From assembly GCA_022827165.1 (NCBI GenBank), contig JAJDTN010000089.1, positions 1 to 9,482 of the forward strand: 9,482 nt of DNA. The letters run 5' to 3'. How positions within the stretch are numbered: position 1 is the first letter of the stretch; each line of letters starts with the position of its first letter. Of this stretch, positions 1 through 6,628 are shown piece after piece. The position numbers and the translations under genes are program-made. Below the pieces are notes generated by a model. It saw only the letters and a program-made list of their open reading frames with translations, did not search any database and was not told the DNA's origin. The DNA is from Candidatus Latescibacterota bacterium (GTDB lineage: Bacteria; Latescibacterota; UBA2968; UBA8231).

Positions 1-65
1 AGGTCCTGCTAGGATGGATCGGCCTGGCCCTGCTGGTGGTGACGCTGCTGTCGCCCCTCCGGTAG
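1..65 (+). CDS. C-terminal end of an upstream membrane protein (partial)
   Basis: An open frame enters from the left edge, with its first full codon at position 3, and stops at TAG 63-65. The visible 20 residues are almost all hydrophobic (Val, Leu, Gly, Trp, Ile, Ala), with one Thr, one Ser and a Pro-Leu-Arg end. This looks like a final transmembrane helix with a very short basic tail. The stop lies 22 bp before the ATG of the FG-GAP lipoprotein gene on the same strand, so the two may be co-transcribed. The fragment is too short to name a family, and the coding call rests only on the hydrophobic run and the tight spacing. Confidence 0.5.
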   Translation, partial: VLLGWIGLALLVVTLLSPLR

Positions 66-87
66 GGCGGCGGACCGTTCCGGCTCC

Positions 88-1734
88 ATGTCGCGGACTC
101 CCCTCCCGGCTCTCCTCGTGGTGCTGGGCACCCTTGCCTGCGGCGGTCCGTCGCAGGGCCCCCAGGGGTTCCCCCGGTTCCCGGATGTCGCCGACGCCTC
201 CGGGATCGACTTCATCCACTTCAACGGATTCTCCGGGGAGTTCTACTACCCGGAGACCTACGGCGCCGGCGCCGCCTTCTTCGACGCCGACGGCGATGGC
301 TGGCAGGACATCTACCTGGTCAACGGCACCGACCTGACCGGCAGGCCCCCCGAAACACCGCCGGTGAACCGGCTCTTCCGCAACCAGGGCGGCGGCACCT
401 TCTCGGACGTGACCGCCGGCTCGGGTGCCGGGGATCCCGGGTATGGACAGGGGGTGGCGGCGGCCGACTACGACGGGGACGGCGACCAGGATCTGTTCGT
501 GGCCAACTTCGGGCCCAACGTCCTGCTCCGGAACGAGGGGAGCGGGCGGTTCGCCGACGTCACCGGCGAGTCGGGCCTGGGGGATCCGCGCTGGGGCAGC
601 AGCCCCGGCTTCCTCGACTACGACCTGGACGGGGACATCGACCTCTTCGTCGCCAACTACGTCCGCTTCACCCTGGAGATCAACGTCCCCTGCGGCGACG
701 GGACGGGCAATCGTTCCTACTGCGAGCCCGCGGTCTACGAGCCGATCGGCGATCTCCTCTACCGCAACGACGGCGACCGCTTCACCGACGTGACCCGCCC
801 AGCCGGCATCATCCTGGAGGGCCGCGGCCTGGGGGTTGCCTTCTCCGACTACGACCTGGACGGGGACACCGACATCTACGTGGCCAACGATGGCACCATG
901 AACTTCCTCTACGATAACCGCCGCGGCACCTTCGCCGAGGTCGGACTGACGAGCGGCACCCGCTACAACGAGTTCGGCCACCCCGAAGCCGGCATGGGCG
1001 TCGACTTCGGGGACTACGACAACGACGGCGACCAGGATCTCTTCGTCACCAACTTCGCCGGCGAGACGAACACCCTGTACCGCAACGAGGGCCAGGGCCG
1101 TTTCGGCATCGTCTCCGACGAGGCCGGACTGGACGGGCCTTCGAAGCTGCCCCTGGGGTTCGGCACGAAGCTCATCGACTTCGACAACGACGCCGACCTC
1201 GACCTGTTCGTCGCCAACGGCCACGTCGTCCACCGGGTCCAGGAGGCCGACCCGCGCCAGAGGTACCGCCAGCCGAACCAGATGTTCCGCAACGACGGCG
1301 GCCTCCGCTTCACCGATGTCTCGGCGGAGTTGGGACCGCAGTTCATCGAGCCCAACGTCGGGCGCGGCACGGCCGCCGGGGACTACGACAACGACGGCGA
1401 CGTCGACCTCCTGGTGACCACGGTCTCCTCCTCCCCCCGGCTGCTGAGGAACGACGGCGGCAACCGGCGCCGCTGGCTCTTCGTAGAGCTCGTGGGGGCG
1501 CGCCACCCCGATGCCCTGGGTGCCCGGGTGACGGTTACGGCCGACGGCCGCAGCCAGATCAAGGAACGGCAGTCGGGCAGCAGTTACCTGTCCAGTCACG
1601 ATCCGCGCCTTCACTTCGGTCTGAACCAGTCGTCCCGGGCCGACGTGGAGGTCCGGTGGCCCGACGGCTCGACGCAGCGCATCTCCGGCGTGGCCGCCGA
1701 CCAGGTCCTTCGCGTGGTGCAGGAGGACCGATGA
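88..1734 (+). CDS. CRTAC1-type FG-GAP/VCBS repeat protein with C-terminal ASPIC/UnbV domain, probable lipoprotein
   Basis: The 548-residue product is predicted to be exported. Residues 1-18 form a short basic then hydrophobic signal ending in Thr-Leu-Ala-Cys, so Cys18 could be lipidated, although Thr at -3 and Leu at -2 make a poor lipobox. Seven Asp-rich calcium-binding loops of the FG-GAP/VCBS type (DxDxDGDxD) start near residues 66, 127, 177, 254, 309, 364 and 432. The one at 364 has Ala in place of the usual Gly. Such repeats normally build a beta-propeller. From about residue 463 to the end the protein matches the ASPIC/UnbV domain (LGARV, SGSSYLSS, LHFGL near 508-512, VEVRWPDG), the arrangement of the CRTAC1 family. 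Its role is unknown; extracellular binding or adhesion is the usual guess. The ATG is the only good start, and a weak GGCGG lies upstream. Family assignment is firm, function is not. Confidence 0.93.
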   Translation: MSRTPLPALLVVLGTLACGGPSQGPQGFPRFPDVADASGIDFIHFNGFSGEFYYPETYGAGAAFFDADGDGWQDIYLVNGTDLTGRPPETPPVNRLFRNQGGGTFSDVTAGSGAGDPGYGQGVAAADYDGDGDQDLFVANFGPNVLLRNEGSGRFADVTGESGLGDPRWGSSPGFLDYDLDGDIDLFVANYVRFTLEINVPCGDGTGNRSYCEPAVYEPIGDLLYRNDGDRFTDVTRPAGIILEGRGLGVAFSDYDLDGDTDIYVANDGTMNFLYDNRRGTFAEVGLTSGTRYNEFGHPEAGMGVDFGDYDNDGDQDLFVTNFAGETNTLYRNEGQGRFGIVSDEAGLDGPSKLPLGFGTKLIDFDNDADLDLFVANGHVVHRVQEADPRQRYRQPNQMFRNDGGLRFTDVSAELGPQFIEPNVGRGTAAGDYDNDGDVDLLVTTVSSSPRLLRNDGGNRRRWLFVELVGARHPDALGARVTVTADGRSQIKERQSGSSYLSSHDPRLHFGLNQSSRADVEVRWPDGSTQRISGVAADQVLRVVQEDR

Positions 1735-1747
1735 GGCGGACCCGGCC

Positions 1748-1769
1748 CCGGTGGGAGCGCTCCACCCGG
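1748..1769. repeat. Imperfect inverted repeat after the FG-GAP gene
   Basis: A 10-bp palindrome (GGAGCGCTCC, 1754-1763) is flanked by further pairing bases CCGGT and ACCCGG with one-base bulges. It lies in the 94-bp gap between the FG-GAP gene and the first phosphoesterase. It could form a small hairpin in the RNA, but no T-run follows, so a terminator role is doubtful. It may be an attenuator, a protein site, or chance in GC-rich DNA. Confidence 0.25.
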
Positions 1770-1816
1770 AGAGCACCCGCTCGGGGAGCCGTCACCTTAC
1801 TCCACCTTCAGAGAGC

Positions 1817-1823
1817 AGGAGGA
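1817..1823 (+). promoter_or_regulatory. Shine-Dalgarno site deciding a TTG start
   Basis: AGGAGGA lies 5 nt before TTG 1829. This is the only strong ribosome site in the gap and places the start of the first phosphoesterase at TTG rather than at the upstream in-frame ATG 1751, which lacks such a site. GTG 1835 is also in frame, but its 11-nt spacing is less suitable. Confidence 0.7.
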
Positions 1824-1828
1824 AACCC

Positions 1829-2668
1829 TTGCGCGTGACCCATACCTGGCTTGACGACACCGCTCGCATCCGCCTGGAAGGGATCCGGGAGACGGTGACC
1901 ATGTACCACTGCACCGACGCCCACGTGGCCGTCCCCGAGGAGGAGAAGGGGCCGAACCCGGCCCGTGTGGACCGCATCTCGACCATGGCGCACGCCAGGG
2001 AGGTGATCTTCCGCCAGACCATCGAGCGGGTCGCGGCCAGCGACGTCGATCTCATCGCCCTCACGGGGGACATCATCAATTTCCCCACCCCCTCCAGCAT
2101 CGAGTTCGTGACCGGAGTGCTCCGCGGGATCGAGACCCCCTGGCTCTTCACCTCCGGCAACCACGACTGGCTCCTGCCGGGCGTGGAGAACGAGGACGGC
2201 CTGTTGCGCGAGGCCTGGTGGGACCGACTCGAGCCGCTGCACAGGGGGAGTCCTTCGCACTGCAGCCGCGAGGTGGGAGGGATCGAGTTCGTCTGCGTCG
2301 ACAACTCCACCTTCCGGGTCGACGAGGAGCAGCTCGCCTTCGTCCGGGAATGCCTCGGCAAGCAGCTGCCCACGGTGCTGCTCTACCACATCCCCATCAG
2401 CCTGCCCACCCTCCGTGACGCCTCCATCGCCTCGGTGGGCCACAACCTGATGGCCGATCCCGAGTGGCACCCGGAGGTGGAGTGGTGGGACCCCCTGGCG
2501 ACGGACGCCTTCGTCGAGACCCTGGCCGGGGCGGAGAACCTGGTGGCCACCTTCTGCGGCCACATCCACATCCCCCACGCCGACAGCCTCAGCCGGACCG
2601 CGGTGCAGTACGTGGGCGCGCCCGGTTTCGCAGGCTTCGGGCGCATGGCCGAGTTCCGTCCGTGGTGA
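1829..2668 (+). CDS. Calcineurin-like metallophosphoesterase (first of a tandem pair)
   Basis: The 279-residue protein carries the complete set of two-metal phosphoesterase motifs in order: Asp30-x-His32 (TDAH), Gly80-Asp81, Gly-Asn111-His112-Asp113, His187 (YHIPI) and Gly-His245-x-His247 (CGHIHIPH). These residues bind a dinuclear metal centre that hydrolyses phosphomono- or diesters. No signal peptide or membrane segment is visible, so it is probably cytoplasmic. The TTG start follows from the AGGAGGA 5 nt upstream. The preceding in-frame stretch from ATG 1751 is Arg/Ser/Pro-rich, looks non-coding and is excluded. About 29 residues precede the first metal motif, and the C-terminus ends in a Gly-Phe-Gly-Arg-Met-Ala-Glu-Phe motif. 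It sits 94 bp after the FG-GAP gene and 76 bp before a second phosphoesterase. The substrate is unknown; Icc/CpdA-like cyclic-nucleotide hydrolysis cannot be assumed. Confidence 0.88.
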   Translation: MRVTHTWLDDTARIRLEGIRETVTMYHCTDAHVAVPEEEKGPNPARVDRISTMAHAREVIFRQTIERVAASDVDLIALTGDIINFPTPSSIEFVTGVLRGIETPWLFTSGNHDWLLPGVENEDGLLREAWWDRLEPLHRGSPSHCSREVGGIEFVCVDNSTFRVDEEQLAFVRECLGKQLPTVLLYHIPISLPTLRDASIASVGHNLMADPEWHPEVEWWDPLATDAFVETLAGAENLVATFCGHIHIPHADSLSRTAVQYVGAPGFAGFGRMAEFRPW

Positions 2669-2681
2669 GCCCCCGGGTGAG

Positions 2682-2725
2682 GGCTTGCGCAAGCCGCCCC
2701 CGGTCGGAGCTCCCCTCGGGACCGG
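2682..2725 (+). repeat. Two short hairpins between the tandem phosphoesterases
   Basis: A perfect 14-nt palindrome, GGCTTGCGCAAGCC (2682-2695), is followed by CCGGTC (2700-2705) pairing with GACCGG (2720-2725) around a 14-nt loop. Both lie in the 76-bp gap just before the Shine-Dalgarno site of the second phosphoesterase. They could modulate expression or RNA stability between the two genes. No T-run follows either hairpin, so full termination is unlikely. Chance pairing in GC-rich DNA is possible. Confidence 0.3.
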
Positions 2726-2730
2726 TCCGC

Positions 2731-2739
2731 AAGGAGGAG
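2731..2739 (+). promoter_or_regulatory. Shine-Dalgarno site deciding the ATG 2745 start
   Basis: AAGGAGGAG is a near-perfect anti-16S match ending 5 nt before ATG 2745. It overrules the in-frame TTG at 2685, which would add 20 Gly/Pro-rich residues encoded by the hairpin region. Confidence 0.8.
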
Positions 2740-2744
2740 AGGGC

Positions 2745-3656
2745 ATGACCGTTCGTTTCGTATTCGTCACCGACAGCCACTACCACCCCCGGCCGGAGAA
2801 GGACTTCGGACCGCCGAAGATGCTCACCAAGGGGAGGGAGGTGCTCGAGGCGATGGTGGAGCAGATCAACGCCTCGCGGCCCGAGTTCATCGTTCACGGG
2901 GGCGACCTGCTCTGCGGCGGATCGGCCTTCGAGCTGCCGTGGGAGCTGTACCTGCAGTCGGTCGACGACGTGGCAGCCGCCTTCGAGAGGTTCCGGGCGC
3001 CCCTGTACTGCGTCCCGGGGAACCACGACTGCGATGCCGGCACCGGCACCTTCGCGCCCCTGGCCGAGCAGATCCATCTCCCCCAGCTGCTCGATGTCGT
3101 CGACGCAGCCCCGGGGCTGCGGCTGGCCCTGGCCAACATCTACCAGGAGAGCCCCATGATGGTGGGCCCGGGTGAGTGGACCGAGGACCACGACACGGCG
3201 CTGGCTGCCGCCGGCCGTGCGGCGCTGGCCGACGGCTGCGCCCTCATCCTGGTCCTTCACCCGTGGGTGCTCCCCGGCTTCGCTCCTCCGGAAGACCCGA
3301 ATCAAGGCCTCGTCAAGGAAGCGGAGCGGCTCATCGAGACGGTCTCCAGGCAGCCGGCGGTGGTCGCCGTCTTCACCGGCCACCGGCACCTGAACCGCAT
3401 CCGCATGTACCGGGACTTCCTGATCGTCGACACGGCCTGCCTCATCGGCTTTCCCCTGGGCTTCCGCGAGATCCACCTGCGCGAGGACGGCCTGCTCACC
3501 GCCATCTGGCACCAGCTGGACCTGCCCGAGGTGCTGGAGGCCTCCAGGGAGCGCAGCATCCCCGAGATCAACGACCGCTGGCAGGGAGAGGTGCACGACC
3601 GGGAGACGGAGGTCCTGCTGCCCCGCCTGCGGGCGCTGTGGTCGGCCGGCGGTTAG
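2745..3656 (+). CDS. Calcineurin-like metallophosphoesterase (second of a tandem pair)
   Basis: The 303-residue protein has a full calcineurin-like active site: Asp10-x-His12 (TDSH) right at the N-terminus, Gly-Gly-Asp54, Gly-Asn93-His94-Asp95, His172 (LVLHPW) and Gly-His213-x-His215 (GHRHLN). The start is fixed by the AAGGAGGAG site 5 nt upstream. No signal peptide or transmembrane segment is present. After the last metal motif, a tail of about 90 residues holds a 'REIHLREDGLL' strand and a charged C-terminal helix. This layout recalls class III cyclic-nucleotide phosphodiesterase-like enzymes, but the substrate cannot be read from sequence. It differs clearly from the upstream phosphoesterase outside the motifs, so the pair is not a recent duplication. 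It is the last gene of the plus-strand run and converges on the MBL gene. Confidence 0.9.
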   Translation: MTVRFVFVTDSHYHPRPEKDFGPPKMLTKGREVLEAMVEQINASRPEFIVHGGDLLCGGSAFELPWELYLQSVDDVAAAFERFRAPLYCVPGNHDCDAGTGTFAPLAEQIHLPQLLDVVDAAPGLRLALANIYQESPMMVGPGEWTEDHDTALAAAGRAALADGCALILVLHPWVLPGFAPPEDPNQGLVKEAERLIETVSRQPAVVAVFTGHRHLNRIRMYRDFLIVDTACLIGFPLGFREIHLREDGLLTAIWHQLDLPEVLEASRERSIPEINDRWQGEVHDRETEVLLPRLRALWSAGG

Positions 3657-3677
3657 ACGGTCGTCGCAGCCCGGGGT

Positions 3678-3692
3678 CCCTCGCCGCGAGGG
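3678..3692. terminator. Hairpin between convergent genes, candidate bidirectional terminator
   Basis: CCCTCG (3678-3683) and CGAGGG (3687-3692) form a perfect 6-bp GC-rich stem with a 3-nt loop. It fills part of the 36-bp gap between the stop of the plus-strand phosphoesterase and the stop of the minus-strand MBL gene, directly abutting the latter. The position between two converging genes suits a shared terminator. Neither side has a T-run, so it is not a classical intrinsic terminator. Confidence 0.45.
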
Positions 3693-4481
3693 TCAGAGGC
3701 TGAGGACGCAACTCTGGTTGTAGGGGATGATCAGGGGGTCGATGCCGTCGGGCAGGTGGCCGGCCCATTCGTGCGGGTCGTAGTCGCGGGAGACGAAGCA
3801 GCCGTAGTGGGCGGGCACGGCGACGCCCAGACCGAGGGCGCCGGCGACGCGGGCGCAGCCCTCGAAGAAGGGGAACTCGCCCTCCGTCGGGTGGGTGGTC
3901 ATCAGGCCGACGTGGGGCTCCAGCTCCCGGATCGGGGCCAGGAGCTCCTCGTGGTCGGCGAGGTTGTTGATCGGATCACCCGACAGATAGAGGCGCATGG
4001 CGCCGGCGTCGACCACGTAGCCGAGGTGCTGCACGTCGGGGGGCTCGATGCCGGCGGCCGGATCGCCACCGGGCGGCTTGGCCCAAACGGCGTGGGCGAT
4101 GAAGGGCCCGAGGTCGGCGGAGACCCCGGCGGTCAGTTCCGTGATCCGGTCGGGGGAGACGCCTCCCCGGCCCAGTCGTTCGCAGCTCTCCGGGGGGCCG
4201 GCGAAGCGGACCTCGGGGAAGGCGCCGCGGATGCGGTCGATGCTCTCCATGCAGGTGTGGTCCCCGTGGTCGTGGGTCAGCAGGACCCAGTCGGTCCGCA
4301 GGGACTCCTCCATCAGGGGCGGCCGGGCGTGGACGAACTGTTCGGCGGGGCGGTGCCGGGGATAGTACGGGTCGGTCTGCAGGATGCTGCCGTCGGGATG
4401 GCGCAGGCCGAAGCTGCTCTGGCCGAACCAGTGGAGACCGATTCCGTCCCGGGGTACCTGGAGGTCCTCGAAGGGGTGCAT
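3693..4481 (-). CDS. MBL-fold metal-dependent hydrolase, UlaG-like
   Basis: This 262-residue protein belongs to the metallo-beta-lactamase superfamily. The hallmark His70-x-His72-x-Asp74-His75 (THDHGDHT) is intact. A 'TDPYY' segment near residues 36-40 precedes it, and a 'GYVVDAG...LYLSGDP' strand-loop, a 'TTHPTEGE' segment and 'PAHYGCF' follow. That order fits UlaG-like L-ascorbate-6-phosphate lactonase relatives and other small-molecule MBL hydrolases. Lactonase activity is therefore plausible but unproven. The start at the ATG ending at 4481 is chosen because GGAAGG (4487-4492) lies 5 nt upstream. An ATG 11 codons earlier would add a basic, non-conserved stretch. The protein appears cytoplasmic. 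It is transcribed divergently from rhaM, with candidate promoters for both in the shared gap. Confidence 0.85.
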   Translation of the reverse strand: MHPFEDLQVPRDGIGLHWFGQSSFGLRHPDGSILQTDPYYPRHRPAEQFVHARPPLMEESLRTDWVLLTHDHGDHTCMESIDRIRGAFPEVRFAGPPESCERLGRGGVSPDRITELTAGVSADLGPFIAHAVWAKPPGGDPAAGIEPPDVQHLGYVVDAGAMRLYLSGDPINNLADHEELLAPIRELEPHVGLMTTHPTEGEFPFFEGCARVAGALGLGVAVPAHYGCFVSRDYDPHEWAGHLPDGIDPLIIPYNQSCVLSL

Positions 4482-4486
4482 GCCGA

Positions 4487-4492
4487 CCTTCC
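4487..4492 (-). promoter_or_regulatory. Shine-Dalgarno site for the MBL hydrolase
   Basis: On the minus strand GGAAGG ends 5 nt before the ATG at 4481-4479. It favours this internal start over the ATG at 4514-4512. Confidence 0.6.
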
Positions 4493-4535
4493 GGCGATGG
4501 GGGGGAAAACGCACTCAAGTCCGTGAAAAAACCAC

Positions 4536-4563
4536 AAGATAGAGATTGCCGGGGAGGGCGCAA
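4536..4563 (-). promoter_or_regulatory. Candidate sigma70-type promoter for the MBL gene
   Basis: On the minus strand, TTGCGC (4563-4558) is followed after 16 bp by TATCTT (4541-4536). Each hexamer matches 4 of 6 consensus bases. It lies in the A/T-richest stretch of the window, which includes a run of six A at 4526-4531 on the plus strand. The transcript would have a leader of about 45-50 nt before the MBL start. The elements are imperfect and untested. Confidence 0.4.
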
Positions 4564-4574
4564 CGGAGTACCCT
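4546..4574 (+). promoter_or_regulatory. Candidate sigma70-type promoter for rhaM
   Basis: TTGCCG (4546-4551) is followed after 17 bp by TACCCT (4569-4574), about 39 bp before the rhaM ATG. The -35 matches 4 of 6 bases and the -10 only 3 of 6. It overlaps the candidate minus-strand promoter, so the two units might compete or share a regulator. Confidence 0.35.
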
Positions 4575-4612
4575 TGCGCAGGGCCGATCCACCGATCGAG
4601 GGAGGCGTGTTC

Positions 4613-4921
4613 ATGGCTCGTGTGGGGTTCAGGATGCAGCTCAAGGCGGGGAACGAGGAGGAGTACAAACGACGCCACGACGAGGTCTGGCCCGACCTGG
4701 CCCGGCTGCTGCGGGACACGGGGATCCGCAACTACACCATCTTCCGCGACGGGACGACGCTTTTCGCCTGCCTCGAGATCGACGATCCGGAGGCCCTGGA
4801 GGGATTGCCCCGGGAGGAGCTGATGCGGGAGTGGTGGCGCTACATGGAGCCTCTCATGGAGTGCAATCCGGACAGCTCGCCGGTCATCACACCCCTCGAG
4901 GAAGCGTTCCACATGGACTGA
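4613..4921 (+). CDS. rhaM: L-rhamnose mutarotase
   Basis: The 102-residue protein matches RhaM, which interconverts the alpha and beta anomers of L-rhamnose so that the isomerase or a dehydrogenase gets its preferred form. E. coli RhaM has 104 residues. As recalled from the E. coli sequence, the conserved positions line up without gaps through the first half: Met8-Gln9, Tyr18, Arg20-Arg21-His22 (His22 is the catalytic histidine), Trp26-Pro27 and Asn40-Tyr41. The later Trp74-Trp75-x-Tyr77-Met motif, the NPD.SP segment and the 'FHMD' end also fit the family. The ATG is supported by AGGGAGG (4599-4605), 7 nt upstream. The next gene starts 23 bp after the stop, so the two are probably co-transcribed. 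No rhaA, rhaB or rhaD lies nearby, so the true substrate could be another deoxyhexose such as L-fucose. Confidence 0.93.
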   Translation: MARVGFRMQLKAGNEEEYKRRHDEVWPDLARLLRDTGIRNYTIFRDGTTLFACLEIDDPEALEGLPREELMREWWRYMEPLMECNPDSSPVITPLEEAFHMD

Positions 4922-4944
4922 GGCCCCGGCGCGGGACTCGCCCC

Positions 4945-6228
4945 ATGAGCACGGCCACCCTCTTCGACCAGCGCTACGAAAAGCGCAAGCGCGAGCTGCT
5001 GGGGAGGATCCTCGAGCGCCTGCGGGCCTGCTATTCCGCCGAGGAGCTGGCAGCCCTGCGCATCGATCGCGTCAACCCCGCCATCCTGTCCCAGCGGTCG
5101 GGCCGGGGCTTCGTGAACCGCGACATCCTGGAGACGGTCCTCGGCAACCTGCTGGAGTGCGTCGCTCCCGGCTCGCACAACGCCCTGGAAGCCGGGCATC
5201 CGGTGGGCGACTTCAGCGCTTCCATCGCCGAGGTGGCCGATCAGCTGTACGCCATGGTGGCCCAGTCCCACCTGGCCGTGGGCGCCGGCGAGGACCTGGA
5301 GGACCGGGCCCTGGCGGCGGCCTACTCGGTCCTGTGGGAGCTCGTGGAGCTCAAGCAGCGGGCCCAGTGGAACCGCTTCGCCTCCCTGAAGGACCCGGCC
5401 GTCTGGGACGCCTACCTGCGCCGGGCCTGCGGTCTGGGCGAGGCGGACCTGGCGGAGCTGGATTTCGCGGCCCACCTCGACACCGCCATCGCCGAGCGCG
5501 ACCAGGCCTGCTACCAGGAGTTCCTCGACGGCCTCCCGGGTGAAGGCGTCTTCGGGTACCAGATGCAGCTGGTCACCAGCACCTACCCGGGATGGCGGGT
5601 CCTGTTCTACCACGACGTGGCCCATGCCCTGACCCGCAGCGGCCCTCTCGACGGAGAGCCGCGCCTGCACCGGGATCCCGTGCCCCTGCTGCCGCGGGCC
5701 ATCTCGGAGCTGGGGGGGCGGTACTACCAGGCCGACATCCATCCCGAGACCCGCATCGGGGACGCCAACTTCCTGGACCATCCGCACCGGGGCCTGACCA
5801 CGGGCCAGACGGGCGTCATCGGTTCCGGATGCCACTTCTATCCCTGCACCCTGGGCGGCCTGACCCGGCGCCTCTACCGGCGCCACCCGGAGATCGGGGA
5901 CTTCGTCTTCATCGGCACCGACGCCGACCTCTTCGGCCCGGTGCGGGTGGGAGACCACTCGGTCATCGGGCCGAGCGTGGAGATCTACGGTCTCGTGGAG
6001 ACCGGCCCCCGGTGCCGGGTCAACGCCTCCGTCGTCATCGGCACGGTGCGGGCGGGAGAGGCCATGCCGGGGAGGATCCTGCTGGGGTCCGACGTGACCA
6101 TCGGCGACGGGACGATCCTCGAGAACCGGCTCGAGAGCGATCTCGCCATCCCCGACCACGCCGACATCCCCGCGCGCAGCCTGGTGGTCAACGACGGGTT
6201 CGGCCGCCCGAAGTTCGTCTCCCGGTAG
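4945..6228 (+). CDS. Serine O-acetyltransferase-like (CysE/EpsC-type) hexapeptide acyltransferase with long N-terminal region
   Basis: The C-terminal half is a left-handed beta-helix of the serine acetyltransferase type. In order it has 'TYPGWR' and 'HDVAHAL', the 'LPRAISE' helix, Asp264-Ile-His266-Pro, Leu-Asp278-His279, 'TLGG' (from Thr302) and Arg-His314-Pro, followed by hexapeptide turns such as 'VGDHSVIGPSVEIYG'. These are the positions that in CysE bind serine and act in catalysis, so an O-acetyl transfer from acetyl-CoA is likely. At 427 residues it is far longer than CysE (about 270) or EpsC-type enzymes (about 310). The N-terminal 230 or so residues are mostly helical and charged, and only part resembles the usual SAT N-domain. 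ATG 4945 begins the conserved product; its ribosome site is weak (GCGGGA about 9 nt upstream), suggesting coupling to rhaM 23 bp before. The acceptor may be serine or another hydroxyl compound. There is no cysK or cysM next to it. Confidence 0.82.
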   Translation: MSTATLFDQRYEKRKRELLGRILERLRACYSAEELAALRIDRVNPAILSQRSGRGFVNRDILETVLGNLLECVAPGSHNALEAGHPVGDFSASIAEVADQLYAMVAQSHLAVGAGEDLEDRALAAAYSVLWELVELKQRAQWNRFASLKDPAVWDAYLRRACGLGEADLAELDFAAHLDTAIAERDQACYQEFLDGLPGEGVFGYQMQLVTSTYPGWRVLFYHDVAHALTRSGPLDGEPRLHRDPVPLLPRAISELGGRYYQADIHPETRIGDANFLDHPHRGLTTGQTGVIGSGCHFYPCTLGGLTRRLYRRHPEIGDFVFIGTDADLFGPVRVGDHSVIGPSVEIYGLVETGPRCRVNASVVIGTVRAGEAMPGRILLGSDVTIGDGTILENRLESDLAIPDHADIPARSLVVNDGFGRPKFVSR

Positions 6229-6241
6229 GACGGTGGGCACG

Positions 6242-6279
6242 CGAAGAGGGCCCGGCGCCGTCGCGCCAGGCCCTCTTCG
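6242..6279 (+). terminator. Long nested hairpin after the rhaM/acyltransferase unit
   Basis: An 11-bp perfect stem (6242-6252 with 6269-6279; CGAAGAGGGCC pairing with GGCCCTCTTCG) encloses a C/A mismatch and a second 5-bp stem, GGCGC/GCGCC (6254-6258 with 6263-6267), around a CGTC loop. It begins 13 bp after the acyltransferase stop. The length and perfection make chance unlikely. Only a short TTCC follows, so it may act as an intrinsic terminator of the T-poor kind seen in GC-rich bacteria, or as an RNA-end stabiliser. Confidence 0.7.
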
Positions 6280-6628
6280 TTCCGGTCGGGGAGACCGCGG
6301 TGAGCTCTTGACGATCCGCGCCCGCCGGCCGGGACCGATCTCCTGGACTCGGAGTTCCGGTGATGTCGGCAGGCTGGGCCGGTCGATGTCCGGTGGGACC
6401 CGATCTCCTCGCCTTGAAGCCGCCAGCAGAGGGCCTCGTCATGCTGTCGGATCGTCCGCGGAAGCGGTCCGGCAGCCGGGACCGAGGAGGGGGATCGACG
6501 GAGGCGCCTGAGTGGCAGGCGGCTCGTCCGTCGTTGTCAGAGGGAGGGGGGGTGCGAGGGAACGTGGTGCTGCACTTCGGGGGGCCCGCCGAACATACGG
6601 AGGATCCCCGGGGGGCGCAATCGGAGGA
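6280..6628. other. Intergenic region of about 350 bp without a convincing gene
   Basis: The open frames here give Arg/Gly/Pro/Ser-rich products without recognisable motifs, and none has a good ribosome site. Visible structure is limited to imperfect repeats. GGGACCGATCTCCT (6331-6344) recurs as GGGACCCGATCTCCT (6395-6409). CCGGTGATGTCGG (6357-6369) recurs as CCGGTCGATGTCCGG (6379-6393). CGGAGGATC occurs at 6598-6606 and again at 6622-6630, the second copy reaching into the end of the aldolase-like gene. It lies between two convergent units, so no promoter is required here. It could be decayed coding DNA or simple spacer. Confidence 0.5.

Noticed and set aside
1808..2770. 320-codon minus-strand open frame opposite the first phosphoesterase
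   Set aside because: The product is low in complexity, Gly/Val/His-rich and without motifs; the sense strand holds a complete metallophosphoesterase.
2589..3596. 335-codon minus-strand open frame opposite the second phosphoesterase
   Set aside because: It is antisense to a gene with all five phosphoesterase motifs and shows no recognisable domain.
4840..6240. 466-codon minus-strand open frame opposite the acyltransferase
   Set aside because: No family features, biased composition, and full overlap with the well-supported serine-acetyltransferase-like gene on the other strand.
6308..6313. TTGACG as a -35 promoter element in the spacer
   Set aside because: No acceptable -10 hexamer lies 16-18 bp downstream, and no gene follows on that strand.
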